64,000 nucleotides of DNA from Incurvaria masculella (GCA_946894095.1 OX335657.1:11718001-11782000); one strand, 5' to 3'; numbered from the stretch's first letter, positions 20,571 through 33,775 are shown. A program made the numbers and translations. Notes: a model not told the origin generated them from the sequence alone.

Positions 20571-21469
20571 TCTCTTGTTATGAAATACCATTCAATGCTT
20601 AAAAATGACCTGTAGATCGCTTACATTTATTTTCTACGCTCTTCCCGCATTCTCTCAATGATTTTAACAGTGTGCCTAAACAATGAAGTGCCCAAATCAT
20701 ACGCGGCACAACTCCCTGTTGCAAATGGACCCTCCTCGTCATGTCCAACAGGAAACAATCGAGCTTCGAATATCCTTCCACGCAAGAGCGAGCCATTGTT
20801 CGATAACGGACTCGCGCATTCGTAAAAGCTTTCGTGGCACCCGGCGCAGGGGCGATTGGGCTTTACACAGTGATGTACGAACTGAGGAACGTTATATTAT
20901 GGTCATTCGGAACGCGAGACAGTTCTTCAACGGAAGCTAGATGGCGCTGTCAGCATAGAATGGGAAAGAAAACTGCTTATGTATCACGACAGATAGCATC
21001 GAAGCGATCACAGCTAAAAGATCTGTCAAAGCTGTCAGATACCATATAAAATAAAACGTAACGTAAAAGAAAATACTGTATCCGCGTAACTAAAATGACT
21101 CAATTTTCTCGTTATTATTCTAAACATTATTTGTTCCAAATTATGCTAATATAAATAGCAGGAAAGAAAATATTACAATAATATAACCTATAATATTTGA
21201 TTTCCAACTTACGGCTTTCTATTACATGAAAAATAGTTTGAAGAGAAACAAAATCTCTTCTTCTCCATGGAGGTGAAGAAATAACCACCTCCATGTTCTT
21301 CTCCTCCAAACCTTATTCTAACTGCATCATGGAACACATGTTGCATTTAAAAACTCGTAAATAAAACTTAACAGGAATGACAGTTTTGACGTTTCTAAGG
21401 TGAGGTCGCTCATGCGGCATCTGCAATAAGCTTTGAGTTTTCTTCCTTATTGTTTCTGCATCGACTCAA

Positions 21470-21745
21470 TGTCAAAATTTGTTTTTATTATATCTTGGGA
21501 AACCCTGGTTGTAGACCTATCATGCGACCACTCGAAGTAAAGGTCCCGACCTGATCTACCTGCCTGTCATGTCAAAATTTGTTTTAGTTATATCTTGGGA
21601 AACACTGTTCGTAGACCCATCATGCGACCACTCAAAGTAAACGTCCCGACCTGATCTACCTGCCTGTCATGTCAAAATTTGTTTTCGTTATATCTTGGGA
21701 AACACTGATCGTGATATCGGTCGTGAAACCTGCCTGTCATGGCAG
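21470..21745 (+). repeat. Tandem repeat, 100-bp period, about 2.7 copies
   Basis: TGTCAAAATTTGTTTT starts at 21470, 21570 and 21670, exactly 100 bp apart. Each unit continues 'atatcttgggaaac', 'tagaccyatcatgcgaccac' and 'cccgacctgatctacctgcc'. The third unit diverges after about 50 bp and ends in the CCTGCCTGTCATGGCAGG palindrome. Confidence 0.9.
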
Positions 21746-21828
21746 GTAGATTAGGTATCGTATTTTATGAACTAGGCATTTTCACGACTCAACATCACTC
21801 AGCCGCAGTCCGCAGGCGACTGAGTCGC

Positions 21829-21860
21829 GTTGGCCCTAAAACGAATATTTTAGGGCCAAC
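21829..21860. repeat. Perfect 13-bp stem hairpin
   Basis: GTTGGCCCTAAAA, a six-base loop (CGAATA), then TTTTAGGGCCAAC. No T-run or gene end beside it, so no function is assigned. Confidence 0.7.
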
Positions 21861-23359
21861 GGACTGGTGCCATTAGCCGTGCGCGTTGACCGGCAGTGCG
21901 ATTACGCAAAATTTGAGGATGGTGCCGTGGTACGTGTAGGTGCGCCCCCGTCATTTCTAAAGCGCGATTACGAAGCCATTTTTATCCACCTACATCCAGC
22001 ACGGACCAATCTGTGTCGACAATAGGTCAACTTTTGAGGTACTTGACTAGACGAGCAGACGAAATAGGCGTTTACCTCCCCGCATTTGACAGTTCTTTGC
22101 CGTTTCGTAATACCGATTCGACGCGAAATGTATGGAGTTGACATAATTGCTGCGGGTAGCGCTGAGTGCCGCACCATTTGTGAATGCATCGATTTCGTAA
22201 TCGCAAAAGCTGTCATATTGCTGTAAGTACAGCAACCTACACCCAATTTTGTGCTTCGTAATTGCACTGCGGGTCCTTACGAAGTAATATATAAGTCAAT
22301 GTTTTAAAGTAACAATAAAGGACAACAGTAGACGCCAACTTACGCTAACTTTTATAAGTTAGTTCCAGCCTAAGTGTCAAAAAACGCTCGAGTTGAGCCG
22401 TCTCGAAGCTACGCTCTTGTGCTTTCCATTATTTGCTATTGGCAAGTAAACTACCGTAAAAGAAAAAGTAATCTTACCTATTGGGTAACCGAGGCAAGGC
22501 CTCTTCGATTTCTTTCCCGACCTTTTGATGTTTACATACGAAAAAACGAGGGATCAACTACGAAATAAATAATATTTTCTCCGACGTATTTTCCCTTTTT
22601 AAGTGTGGAAATCGACCTCTACAATTGACGAAAACGGTTTTTCTATTTGATATTCGAATTTATTTAGTGGATACGACATCAGACAGTTATCTCATTCATT
22701 TGAGGTAACGCAACGACATTTATATTGAAGCACTAACCCTTTATTATTATATTTATTTTATTATATATTTAGCATTTTCCCGCGGCTTCGCTCGCATTAG
22801 AAACCGTTGAATGGAATCAGAAATTACTATATTTTCTCCATAAAAGCTTTCATAATCGCAATTCACACCTATAAGGTTTTCAATGACATTTACCCATCTC
22901 ATATTTCAAAATTGATCCCATTTTCGTAATCGACTTTCTTAGGATCCTATATAAACTCAACCCATACCGATTTTAGGTTTATTTCCAGCATTTTGGTGCA
23001 ACAAAGATGTGAATTGAATTTATACAATATAAATTCTTAAAAAATCATGAAGATATAAAGGTTAAGACTAGTCCCCATATGTTCTTTAGCGTAGCGTGCC
23101 TCCGTTCCGTTTCATATATTGTGGACGCATATTGCCCGTACCTTCGTATCGGCATGAATGTCTATTGTTTATGTCCACTGGACAATTTTGGGGAACCGCT
23201 GGCAGTGTTATTGGACATGTCCAAAAGTCTTACATCATAGGTACCTATAACGTCAACAAAATTTTAAAATTGTGAAACTTTATATTTGGCTTAACAATTG
23301 GATAAATACCTGTACTATTCGTAACCATAAATAGCTGAAGTTTCTGTAATAAATAAATA
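21861..23359. other. No gene; short LINE-like scrap
   Basis: 22785-22990 starts 'tttcccgcggcttcgctcgc', the head found in several lepidopteran retroelement-like repeats and also at 30303-30330 here. The rest has no feature I can support. Confidence 0.4.
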
Positions 23360-23790
23360 AATAAAAGCTTTGACCGTGTTTGGCACCGGGGCCTACTGGC
23401 TCCCCTCCTTCGACATTCCATCCAAGCTTTATTCATGGATCGCCAGCTTCCAGTTGGGCCGCTCCTTATACGTGCCGTTGACGGTGCAAATTCGGACGAT
23501 TTACCGATTGGGGCTGGTGTCCCGCAGGGCTCCGTGCTCTCACCAACGCTAGTTTTAATCTTCTTTAACGATTTACTGCCCCTGATCCATGATTCACATG
23601 CTGATTGCTCAAACGTCTCATAGAGCTACGCTTAGGATTCTGTTCAGAAAACATTTTCTTTACCGCACGAGACACTCGCTACAAGAAACTGGTCTTCCAA
23701 GTGTACGGCAGCTGTACATGGCAAAGCTTCTTAAATGGGCGCATGGAATCCCACAAACGACTGCTGCTAGTACAGACAATACAAGACAAA
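23360..23790 (+). pseudogene. Non-LTR reverse transcriptase fragment, internally deleted
   Basis: The + strand first gives SFDRVWHRGLLAPLLRH, then VDGANSDDLPIGAGVPQGSV and LIFFNDLLPLIHDSHAD, i.e. reverse-transcriptase motifs A and B. It then jumps, with a frame change at about 23604, to RATLRILFRKHFLYRTRHSL and GLPSVRQLYMAKLLKW, which belongs near the C-terminus. The catalytic YADD/FADD block is absent, so a core deletion has occurred. Jockey/CR1-like group by general resemblance. Confidence 0.8.
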
Positions 23791-25012
23791 CAGGCCGGAT
23801 AGCATTACATGCACGTAGGAGAGAGGTGCCCTCCTCCGCTCCCTCCAAGCTCAGCTCAGCGATAGTTCGCAAATCCGCTGGTATGGTGCTACACTGAGTG
23901 TAGTTTCGCGAGGCGAGGTACCTCGAGGTCCACCTATGCCAGATTTTCATAAAAAAAACTGTTCTACCGCTGAGTTATCCAGACAATTACGTCAGCCAAC
24001 GAATTTCTCGATTACATTCGAATCGATAAATTTTATAAAAACACATTATTTTCAATTAAGGAATACCTAAGGTAAGTCCTAGGAGACATACTACACGTTG
24101 TAGGTTTTTAATTAAGTCGAGTCGTTTTAATGAAGCGCATATTTCTCGCCTCGTGACGCAGACCTGACGCGTAAGAGTGACATCTCGGCATGACACCCCC
24201 CGCTGCCGGCGGCGGCGCCCCCTAGATAAGAAACTTTAGAGAAACTTGCTGCACGGAGGCATATGTATGTTTATGGGGCTTGGTGTTTTTTGAAAAGTCG
24301 TGGCTTCATATCCGGCCCATTCCTAGATTCGCATAGGGCGTAATATTTTCTAAATCGACTTAGAAAATGTTGGTAAAGAAAGATGGTCGGAAGACAACAA
24401 CATTGTGCGAATGTGAATCGACTTGAAGACGGTTTGAAAGACTGTCAGCAAGCGCAGTGGACCCCACAGAGGGCGGTACAATCGCTTGCGCGCCTCGATA
24501 AATCGACAGAATCGTGAAATCTAACCAACGTCGCTGGTCCATTCGAAAACTCGGTGTTCATTCGGTATTCGCAGGGCGTGCGTGCTCGCGATAGAAGCGT
24601 ATGCTATACGGAGATCCGACCTAATGAAACTGAGACCAATTTCCGGACAATATGTTCGCACACCTCCAAAGACATACGACGCCAATCTGCTCACCGCACT
24701 TTGCGAGGGGTAATATTCGGGGGATTTTCTTATATTGCGTTGTGGCGAGTTTGACCCTCAGAGTAAAAGGTTTTTTTCTCATTCGGCTACCATAATGAAG
24801 ACATAGCGAAAAGAAGAGAATAAATTTACCTACAATTAATCTCATTACATTTAATTTTGCGTTTGTGGGTTTCGGAGACTGGGTTCGTTACGCGTTGGCT
24901 GCCACTACCTTTCACGTTTACCTTGCGCCGTTTACACTGCGTTTGCCTTCATGTGTCTTTGGAACTTAGAAAAATCTGTAGTAAGTGAATAGGGAAGAAA
25001 ACTCAAAGCTTA
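23791..25012. other. No gene recognised
   Basis: Short ORFs only. A GC-rich spot with CCGGCGGCGGCG lies at about 24205. I see no repeat shared with the rest of the window. Confidence 0.4.
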
Positions 25013-25205
25013 TTAGGGTCCCGTACGTAAGGTCGAAAACTGAACCCTGTTACTAAGCCTCCGCTGTCCGTCCGTCCGTCCGTCCGTCCGTCTGTCTGTC
25101 TGTCACAGGGCTGTATCTCATGAAACGTAATAGGTAGACAGTTGATTTTTTTTCAGAGTGTGTATTTATTTTGCCGCTCTAACAACAAATAGGTAAAATA
25201 AAAAA
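25013..25205 (-). repeat. Family A element, copy 5 (right-truncated)
   Basis: Starts TTAGGGTCCCGTACG, has a long CCGTCCGT tract, continues to 'acaacaaataggtaaaata' and is lost before the hairpin end. Confidence 0.75.
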
Positions 25206-27589
25206 TATATAATGTATATATAATGTATAATACTGTAGGCAATGGCGTTGGAAAGGAAAATGTATGTGGGTCAATGTTCAATGTGAATGTAGGCTGATGC
25301 CGTTTGTACAATAATTTTGCTTCACGTTAGGTAGTCCTAAATTAAGGGCCTGGTAGTAGCCAAATCGCAAAGTTAGACGAGGCACCCCAAGTAAACTAAC
25401 TAAGTCTGACGATTATAAGTGTCATCCTTACAATATATGATTCCTTGTCTAGGAATCGAATGATTTTCGTTAATGTATGTTTCCTTTTTCTATACAAAAT
25501 ACATTGCGGAAACGGTGTCCATTTCCGAACTTTTTTGACTAAATGTAGAAATCTAAAAGCAAATGGAATTTTTTGTTTATGCATATATGCTGTTTTTGCT
25601 TATATCTAGAAATCGAATGACTTTCAGATTTCTAATGAGAAAAATCAACTTTTTTTATTTTTATTATTATTTAAATAAATGATGGAATAAAAAAATATTA
25701 ACAATCCATTATCAGTCTGGAGTTCTATTTGGATTTACTGAAGCGTTTCACTACATATTATTACATTTGTTAAAAAGTGCATTTGTATGGCGCGAGTAGT
25801 TGGCTAGTCCTAGCGCCTCAGGCCAAACGTAAATATGTAACTACATCAAAATCAGCGAAGTGGTTCTACTGTTAAAAGCGGACGGACAGACAGTCGGCAG
25901 ACTTTGGTATTCGTAGTAAAGATAGAGATTACTTAGATAGTTTTATAATACATGTAGTAACGACCGGCGGCCCCGACTTCGCACGGGCTTTTAGTGGATG
26001 GAAGGGGGCGGTCATATGTCGAATTTGAAAACTGACACACGCCACAGAATAACGCAAACTGTTCTGGCATCTGTCAAGCTGTCGAAGTACGGAATGACAA
26101 TTTGGATTTGAATATTCTTTGACGGGACGGAGAGGAATTCGATCCGTACTCGCGCTGCGGTTTGAATGCGATTTGCTCGCGAATAAAAATTCTGTTGATC
26201 CGATCTGACGATTGCCTGAAAATTCAAATGAAATGCATTTCATTCTTCTTCAAATGGAGTCCATAGGGAATATACACGCATACCCGCACACATACGGACA
26301 TATAATTATATATTTATAGATCTAGATACACGATAGATAGAAGTCAGAGGATAGTTATTCGTAAAATTAATCAAATAGCGGATCACCAGCATTCGATCGA
26401 CATGAGCTGTTTCATTAACGGTGCTAGCAACCCCAGGGAGTAGCGAAATTGTCCCAAACTGATGACAGCCTATTAATATGGTAAGTAGATCAGGCGCTCT
26501 CGCGTATCCGCCTGGTTTATAATGATGACTCGTTGTTTATTGGTGTGCATCAGCAACACGACACGTGCTGTATCACGAACAGGTTAAGAGGTCATTAAAT
26601 GTAGAGCACATTTTAGGTAGAGCCGTTGCCACAAATTATTGTGATAAATGAGAGCTACTTGACCAGAGCCCTAAGTCGCGCTTATAACCTGAATTATCGT
26701 TTACGCTAAAATGTAAAATGTAAAGAGCGTGCGCTGTGGAAGTTAAGAGAAATAACATTTATCGCCGTAGATACCTACGTTAACGTGGTCCAAGTTTGAT
26801 TTTGACTGGCTGAAGTAAAACCACAGAATAAGTTGTAAAACTTGAATGGGTTTGACGTTTTACGTAATTTCGAAGTTCCGTAAACGCCAATTTTGATGAG
26901 AACTCCGACTACCCATATAGGCAACAATTTTCCAGCAGCGGGAGCACAAACTAGCCATACAGCTTTACCGACCGATAAACATCTATCTTTTCCGTTTCCG
27001 CTCGCACGAAAAGCGATCAAAAATACAGTTATCGGTCGATACAGCCGTATCGTTGCGTTTGTGCTCCCACTGCAGTTTTAAAAGAATCGAGACGAGCTGG
27101 CACTTCTTATTCAACCGGCGTGACGGATCAGCTGCAAAAGAAATGTCAAATAAATTGTAATAGAATAGAAATAGAACTTGAACGCTAAGTCACAGAATAA
27201 TTAATAGTGCTATTGTGATAAACTTTAACACATTCAATCGCTGAAAACTCTTCATTCCAACATTGCTTAGCGAGCAACCGCAAGGGAACGTGGATTCCAC
27301 CCACATATCGGTCTCTACATCCTGGAGACCCTTTATTGTATGTACCTGGAGCCTTACAAACGCAATTTGAAGGAGATCCTGGCGGGTGGCAGGGTTTTCG
27401 CAGTTCACTAAGAAGTTTGATAACCCATGGGAGTGATCAGGCTGATATTAGCCTGAAGAGAGTCTGCGTACGCCATATTTCGCACTTAACAAAAAAAACA
27501 CAATTTTAAATAGCTTCTTGCTCGTTTTATTATGTGAAATTCAAACTCGAAAATATTTTACAAGAGGGTTAATTTAATTACTTGGATTG
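25206..27589. other. No gene; decayed repeats
   Basis: 26760-26906 holds a partial family D sequence ('ggttttact', 'acttcgaagttccgtaaacg', then 'ccaattttgatgagaactcc'). 25800-25925 ends in a retroelement-like tail ('gcggacggacagacag'). No coding region supported. Confidence 0.4.
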
Positions 27590-27752
27590 AATTAGGGATC
27601 TTCCCGTCGATTTTATAACGGGTTTCAATGCCATTTTCTCGACGGAACGATTCCGGAACACGACGAGATAAACGCTTTGACAACCGCTATGTACTCGACT
27701 GAAATATTCCTGATTCCCGAGCACAGAATTTAAAGAATAGGCCTGCGGAGCC
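27590..27752. repeat. Foldback MITE family F, partial copy
   Basis: Shares 'ttctcgacggaacgattccgg', 'ctcgactgaaatattcctga' and a terminal 'aataggcctgc' block with other F copies. Confidence 0.5.
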
Positions 27753-28088
27753 ATGTTCGGGTTTTCGTATATCCGTGGAGAATATAATAATTTCGCCCCA
27801 AGATTCCAATTATGAACATCTCCCGAGCTCCGAGCACGTTCTGTCTCTCACTCAATCTTAACAGATACCTAGCTCACGGAATTCTGAAGCTGACGAAAGG
27901 CATTTGTTCCGGAAAAGAATTTGAAGGCAGATTTCTTACATGTGAGGTTGAATGTAATTCTAGTTGTGGTGGAATGTGCTTCCATTTCGTAATATATTAC
28001 AGCAGTTTTTAAAATTGTGAAGACTGGCAAATTTAATTACTATGTCATGCATAGATTTGCGCCAATTGCAGCATTGTTATATATGAAT

Positions 28089-28295
28089 CACGTTTTTTGT
28101 TCGAGGCCCCTCTCTATTTTTTTTTATTTTTTATTTTACCTATTTGTTGTGATAGCGGCAAAATAAATACACACTCTGAAAATTTCATCTGCCTACCTAT
28201 TACGGTTCATGAGATGGAGCCCTATCGGACGGACGGACAGCTGAGGCTTAGTAATAGGGTTCCGTTGGCACCCTTTGGGTACGGAACCCTAAAAA
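28089..28295 (+). repeat. Family A element, copy 6 (left-truncated)
   Basis: Begins inside the element (CACGTTTTTTGT) and runs to TTTGGGTACGGAACCCTAAA. The hairpin end is missing. Confidence 0.75.
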
Positions 28296-28410
28296 AGGAT
28301 ATAGAAGTGAATAGAGAAACAGAATGAGACCCGCTGTCTCCAAGTTTCGAAATTTCCAACCCAACTTGAAGGTACATGTCACATGCTAACATACTCTCAG
28401 AAGTAATGGA

Positions 28411-28655
28411 GGCCTCCGCTGTCCATCCGTCCGTCGGTCACAGGGCTGTATCTCATGAACCGTAACAGGTAGGCAGCTGAAATCTTCACAGAGTGTGTAT
28501 TTATTTTGCCGCTACAACAACAAATAGGTAAAATAGAAAAAGATTAAAAATTAAAGGGGGGTGCCATACAAAAAACGTGTTTTTTTGTGTTAAAACCTGT
28601 ACGATGGTACGGAACCCTTCGTGTGCAAGTCCGACTCGCACTTGGCCGGTTTTTC
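28411..28655 (-). repeat. Family A element, copy 7
   Basis: Opposite orientation to copy 6 and only 115 bp away. Runs from GGCCTCCGCTGTCC to the hairpin GTGTGCAAGTCCGACTCGCA and CTTGGCCGGTTTTT. The GGGTTCCGTACC end is missing, so copies 6 and 7 may be halves of one rearranged insertion. Confidence 0.75.
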
Positions 28656-29269
28656 ATTCCATTGGAGATTCTTTACAGTACCTCCTCCCGTAATCAATGC
28701 CTTCTGTTAGTGCAGTGTTTAAGATTATACATACATTTATTTAATGCTTTACCTGCGTTGTGGGCATTTACTGCAAGGATTGAACATTCAAACATATTGC
28801 CGTAGTCACCAAAATAGTATTTGGCATCCGACCTGGGAGTCTTCAAACGTAATTTATTGCTAATTCCGCAAATCCACTGGTATGTTACCTCACTGGACGT
28901 GGTAAGGTGGATTTTCTCAGCGCGGCCAATCATTAGAGTTTTTCATCAAAAAAATACCTGGGATTAGCCTAGTAAAATATACTTCTTCCTACTCATCAAG
29001 TACGTCGCTATTTTAACTAATGTGTTATGTCGTAATGAACTAAAGCTGTAAAAAGAACTATATCATATTTCGGTCGATTCTTCATGCACCGCACCGTATG
29101 AAAAACAAAAATATAAGATAAAAAAAGTGGAGTACTTGTGAACAAGACGAGGATTGAACCCACAGGATGAACGCCCAGGAACAGTGGCGTAGCAAAGGTT
29201 TGTACCACGGATCCCGTGTTTTGCACGGACTTGCCCCTACAGGCATTGTAATCTAGATACTAATAATAA

Positions 29270-30290
29270 ATCTGTAAGGGGTGTTCATGGAGTAAGTTGC
29301 TTTGTTTTGGAGTAACTTGTTGTTCATGGAGTAACTTCGTTTGTAGACTTTATGTATGATACTAAAACTAAATTGACGATTTTTTTAAATTAGTACTGTA
29401 TCTATGTATGTTCCTCTATAACTCTTAAACTGATTATCCCAATTTGATGAAACTTAGTACTAGTATATTTAACTACCCGGGAATTAGGATAGGCTAAATA
29501 TAATTCAATTCCGCTTACGCTAAGATGTGGCTGTCATACAAACTGCAATGCTCTGCATGGCCCGGCGGGAGGGCGGGGGGGAACGGGGGGGGGGGGGGCG
29601 GCGGCACTTACTTTTACTAATTAAATAAGTACGGCTTGGTATTTCCCGCAACTTTAGAACTACTTGGCATCACGCTAAATCGCCAGAGGTGCGAACAATG
29701 GAATAAAATAATTATTACTTGAGAACCAATTACTCGATTTAGATGCGTATTGTATCTACGTCTTGCCTGATTCTACTCAAAACTTTTAGGCTACATAATA
29801 TAACGCTTCATTACAAGGGGGGTAAGTAGTGAGTGTTAAATTCTTATAACTTGCGAACCACTAACTCGATTTATTTGCGTATTTTATCAACGTATGGTAC
29901 CTCTGGGAGCATTCAGGTTCAGGATGAGTTACCGTTTTCGATGTTGAGCCTGGCTGTGGGTTGGAGTCCACGCAAAACTTACCTACGTTACACGTTACTT
30001 ACTTACTAGGTAAGCAATGTAGCAGTGCAAGTGCAGAAAGGTTCTGGCGGCAAATTCTTTTTTTTTTAAATAGCCACCAAATGTCAATGAAGCTCTAAAT
30101 GGGAATGATTGGATGTTTCTCATCAAATCGTGCTATTTCTGCTCAAACAATCTTGATTAAATTTGGAAGATGGATGCATTGTCCTGGACCAGTTTGACCC
30201 TATTTTGGACCAGCCTTGTGGGCTACTTTTTATCCATGAAATAATTTAGCCGAGACTAACCGGAGCGAAGCCGGGTACCGCAGCTAGTAT
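29270..30290 (-). repeat. Retroelement-like repeat G, inverted diverged copy
   Basis: Reverse complement of the 46521-48808 units, with shared blocks such as 'tagttaaatatactagtacta' (reversed), CCCGGGAATTAGGATAGGCT, 'ttacttgagaaccaattact', 'gtgcagaaaggttctggcgg' and the head GAAGCCGGGTACCGCAGCTA. Identity is clearly lower than between the two tandem copies. A G-rich low-complexity stretch at about 29570-29610 is inserted or expanded. Confidence 0.75.
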
Positions 30291-30295
30291 AATAT

Positions 30296-30640
30296 ATAAC
30301 TGTTCCCGCGGCTCCGTTCGCGTTAAAGTCCGATATTATACAGTCTGCTCGCCGCTCACGTTGGGTGATGATTCTGAGAATTGTGTCGGCGCCGCGGCGC
30401 CGAGACGCTTCCCCGCAACGCGTCAATTCTGTGGTCAAAAAAGGTATTTTACGTTTTCGCTTACTACTCCCTCAATTTTTAACATATCGTGATGATATTA
30501 GGCAAAAACTTCTTCGAGATGTGCTTGATTCTATTAGTAAAAACAACAATAGAATTAGCCGTTTTATCGTGAAAAGCGGCCAAACATTGTTGAAGACAAA
30601 CAGACAGACAGACAAGCTCTCATCACTTTCGTTAGTATAA
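30296..30640 (+). repeat. Retroelement 3' region-like fragment
   Basis: Starts with TTCCCGCGGCTCCGTTCGCG and ends with 'gacaaacagacagacagaca' and TTTCGTTAGTATAA. This is a head and a CAGA-repeat tail like those of non-autonomous RTE-type elements. The open frame (91 aa) has no domain. Confidence 0.4.
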
Positions 30641-32324
30641 GCCTTTCGACAAATATTTTTTGTAAAATTCAAAAATTACAGACACGCCACCCTCCCCTAG
30701 CGTTTTATTGTTAGTGGAGATGGAGATATAATTTAATCTGTGCTAAATAAAACGTAATGCAGTTTACAATACATAATTCTGTGGTATGGGGTCCAACTAA
30801 TCTGACTAGTGAGGCATCTATTGGGCAACTGAAGCATGGTTTAAATGCTCCACATGTGAAAGTGTTAAACTGTTCCACTAAGAACTTTTCTCAGAATGGT
30901 TAGATGGCAGCACAGGAATTAATGTGGCGACATCTCGTCTCAACACATCAAAGCTCGCAGTGTTTGGTCTTCCGTCCAGTCTTTTGCCGCAGATTTACTT
31001 TGTCAGGATTTTAGAATTATAATTTTCAAGTATTCGTGCATTACCCATGCCTTCACTAATCAAATATTTTTAAATATTTTTTTCTTTCCCTATAGAGATA
31101 ATAATTTTTTGAAATAATAATACAATTTCATGATCCTGAAAGTAGGTGGATACAATCGTCTAGTTAGGTGGTTTGAGCTTCGCGATGATTCGCGAAGGTA
31201 CGGGCAATGTATGAATACGAAAACATTTGAATCACTTAATTTAAAAACATTATCCACCTTCTTGAGGAGTCGGGTAATTATCGTTTTTTTTTTTATCTTT
31301 AGTTTGTCGTATAACTTCACGTATTACTTCACACTAATTGTTACTTATAAGCGACACTACCTACTGGGTCCAATAGTACAGGTGCGCTCTTTTTTTCAAA
31401 ATCAACGAGTTCGATTCCCGGCTATAATTATTTCTTTTTTCAATTTAATAATACTGTTTTAGTTTTTATCAAAATCATCTTGTACTTGAAAAATTCATGT
31501 TGTATATATTTTGCCCACGCGACAGAAAAATATGTACTAGATGTGGGTATACCAGTCAGCACCATGACTTTGAAGATAGTGTATTTTTCTGTAACCAGCC
31601 AGTATGAAAGAGGAAACGCGTTGGGGCCATTGATGGGGCCTATTAGATGATATAGATGACTGGGGCTAACTTAGCCCGCACTCGTGCCTTCTCGCCATCC
31701 CGGGCGCTTACTGATCGCCAGCCATAACAGCACGAGCGCCATCCGCTTGGCTTTGTGTAACCCCGTGTTATTTTACATTTTATTAACATTTTATGATTCG
31801 TTTGCATGAAAACTAAACTATTTTATGCGCGAAATAGGTACATCAAATTGTATGTTAGTTTCTTATTTGGATTGCTCTCAAGACATTTCTGAAGTTACGG
31901 TAGTGAATGCTTCTAAAGGTCATACATGACGGTGTTCAATTTTCGAATTTGCAAACAATTTCGGAAATAGGATTTCCAGGTTCCCTAAGATTACTCCTGA
32001 TCACCTAAGATTTATCAGACTCCCACCAGATTTCTTGGACTCCCACCTAAGATTGCCTGAATTTACTGAGATTACCAAACAATTCTACACCAGCTTTCCT
32101 GAGTGACTGCCACCTCGCATATTTATTTCATAAAATAATTATGTTTTCATCCCCATTTTCCTATATTTAGGTAAACTGGAAATAAACACACATTTGTTAA
32201 CCCTTTCTATCAAATTGACAACGATAACGGCCTTGATCGGCCAACGATTATCTTTCCAGAGGTATGGATTTTTTTTTTAATAAAGGGTGTATACAATAAA
32301 TTTCCACGCTGTGCGTGACGCCAG
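30641..32324. other. No gene recognised
   Basis: AT-rich. A tRNA B-box-like GAGTTCGATTCCCGG occurs at 31406-31420 without a convincing A box or cloverleaf. Nothing else supported. Confidence 0.4.
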
Positions 32325-32401
32325 TTGTGACGTATGGTTAAGTGAATGCCATGCGGATATCAGTCGGTGAGCGGGGCCGGGTCCTCAACCATACGTCACA
32401 A
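32325..32401. repeat. 15-bp perfect inverted repeat
   Basis: TTGTGACGTATGGTT (32325-32339) and AACCATACGTCACAA (32387-32401) flank a 47-bp loop. It sits in AT-rich sequence with no neighbouring gene. Confidence 0.7.
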
Positions 32402-32662
32402 AATAGGTACTAATTCTGCCTAACCAAATCAAAACCAGATAAATTAAATTAATGCACCATGTATTATGAATGATTAAATATATATACAAACAGAAACAAC
32501 AACTAATGTTCTAGGACGAGCATAAACACACAAATATACAAGTAGGTAAATAAATAGAGTAGGTTCCTAATTGGGCCCCCTAATACAAACGACGACGCTG
32601 AGAAGTGTTACGCGCACTGACTCTAAAGCCGGCAAAAAAACAAGGTTCGGTACGTTACCTAT

Positions 32663-32971
32663 ATGGTGAGGATGTCTGGAGCACGTGGTTGGGCGGCGAA
32701 TGCCGCCTGCCACCGCGCAGCGAAGCTCGAGCGGCTAGGTGTCTCCTCAGCGGTCGGCGGGGCCCACTCCAAGAAGCACGGGGTGGGCGCCGAAGAGACG
32801 GAGGGTGCGGTTGTGCTCCCGAGCCAGCCCGAAAGTGGCGACGGCCAGACCCCGGGACGCGACTGGCGTTACTCGCAGCGGTCGGCGGTCTACGGAGGCG
32901 AGATGCCCTCGCGCCGTGGCGGCGAACAACAAGATGGCTGCCGTCGTGGTCCTCTCCCATTGGCTCTGTAG
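32663..32971 (+). other. GC/CpG-rich island with uncertain 102-aa ORF
   Basis: A sharply bounded GC-rich block (about 32650-33000) in AT-rich DNA. Several frames on both strands are open, as expected from base composition. One + frame runs MVRMSGARGWAANAACHRAA onward for 102 aa with no recognised domain. It could be a first exon, a promoter CpG island or an old insertion. I do not call it a gene. Confidence 0.3.
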
Positions 32972-33434
32972 GATCGCCTGACGTTCGCTAGGCGCGCGCG
33001 CATGAGGGAGACAGCATCCTTGATTTTTTAGTGGTAGAAAGAGACGGTACTAATGTTCGTGGTTTGTTGTTTTGTTTCTAGAAGAATTTTGACCGTTGGT
33101 TCCTTGAAACGTGTATTTTTCCATTATGTAGACAACTATAAATGTCCATTGTGAGTATGCATAGGCACTGGCATCGTTCTGAAGGCTACCGTACGTGTAG
33201 TTCTTAAATATTGCCTAAAAATGAAAATAATAAAGTAACGTATGTTACAACCAAACGAATATAGTTAGTTACCTACCTGACGAGCAAAATTATTTTTTTA
33301 TTAATTTTTAACACAAACAGTCAAAAATACGTACTTTTTTTATTTTTTTAATGAAAATGACACAGTGGCTATCTAAGCATGAAAACTTTGGACACGGTGC
33401 GAATTTCCAAATCAGAGCTACTTGTCATATAAAT

Positions 33435-33630
33435 TGGCGTTTACGCCAAACCATTGATTTTATAATATTTTTCTTAAAATACTATACAATCTATGCGCCA
33501 AACCGATCGACTAGCGTTTTTAAATTTATGAAGAATTGAAGAGCGCGCGCAGCAAACTAGCGTTGCGAATTTAACGTAACTACGCAGTTCCGTAAACGCC
33601 AATTTAGGTAAGGACTCCGACTACCCATAC
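33435..33630. repeat. Family D repeat, partial copy
   Basis: Shares 'ccaaaccgatcgactagcgtt', 'gaagagcgcgcgcag', 'cgcagttccgtaaacgccaa' and TTTAGGTAAGGACTCC with the family D copies at 39179, 41599 and 51088. Confidence 0.55.
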
Positions 33631-33734
33631 TGAAAGCAGTTTTAAAACTTGTCTATTTCTTGTCTTTGCAATTTATACATTAAGCAGACCTTTTGAATCA
33701 ACCGACATTTCACAATTTGAAGCCGACTATAAAA

Positions 33735-33775
33735 ACCGGACAAGTGCGAGTCTGCGCACGAGGGTTCCGCACAAT
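33735..33775 (+). repeat. Family A hairpin-end fragment
   Basis: AAACCGGACAAGTGCGAGTC and CGCACGAGGGTTCCG: only the hairpin terminus of family A, slightly shortened. Confidence 0.65.

Noticed and set aside
31350..31425. Possible tRNA gene (GTTCGATTCCCGG B box)
   Set aside because: No matching acceptor, D or anticodon stems and no A box at the right distance.
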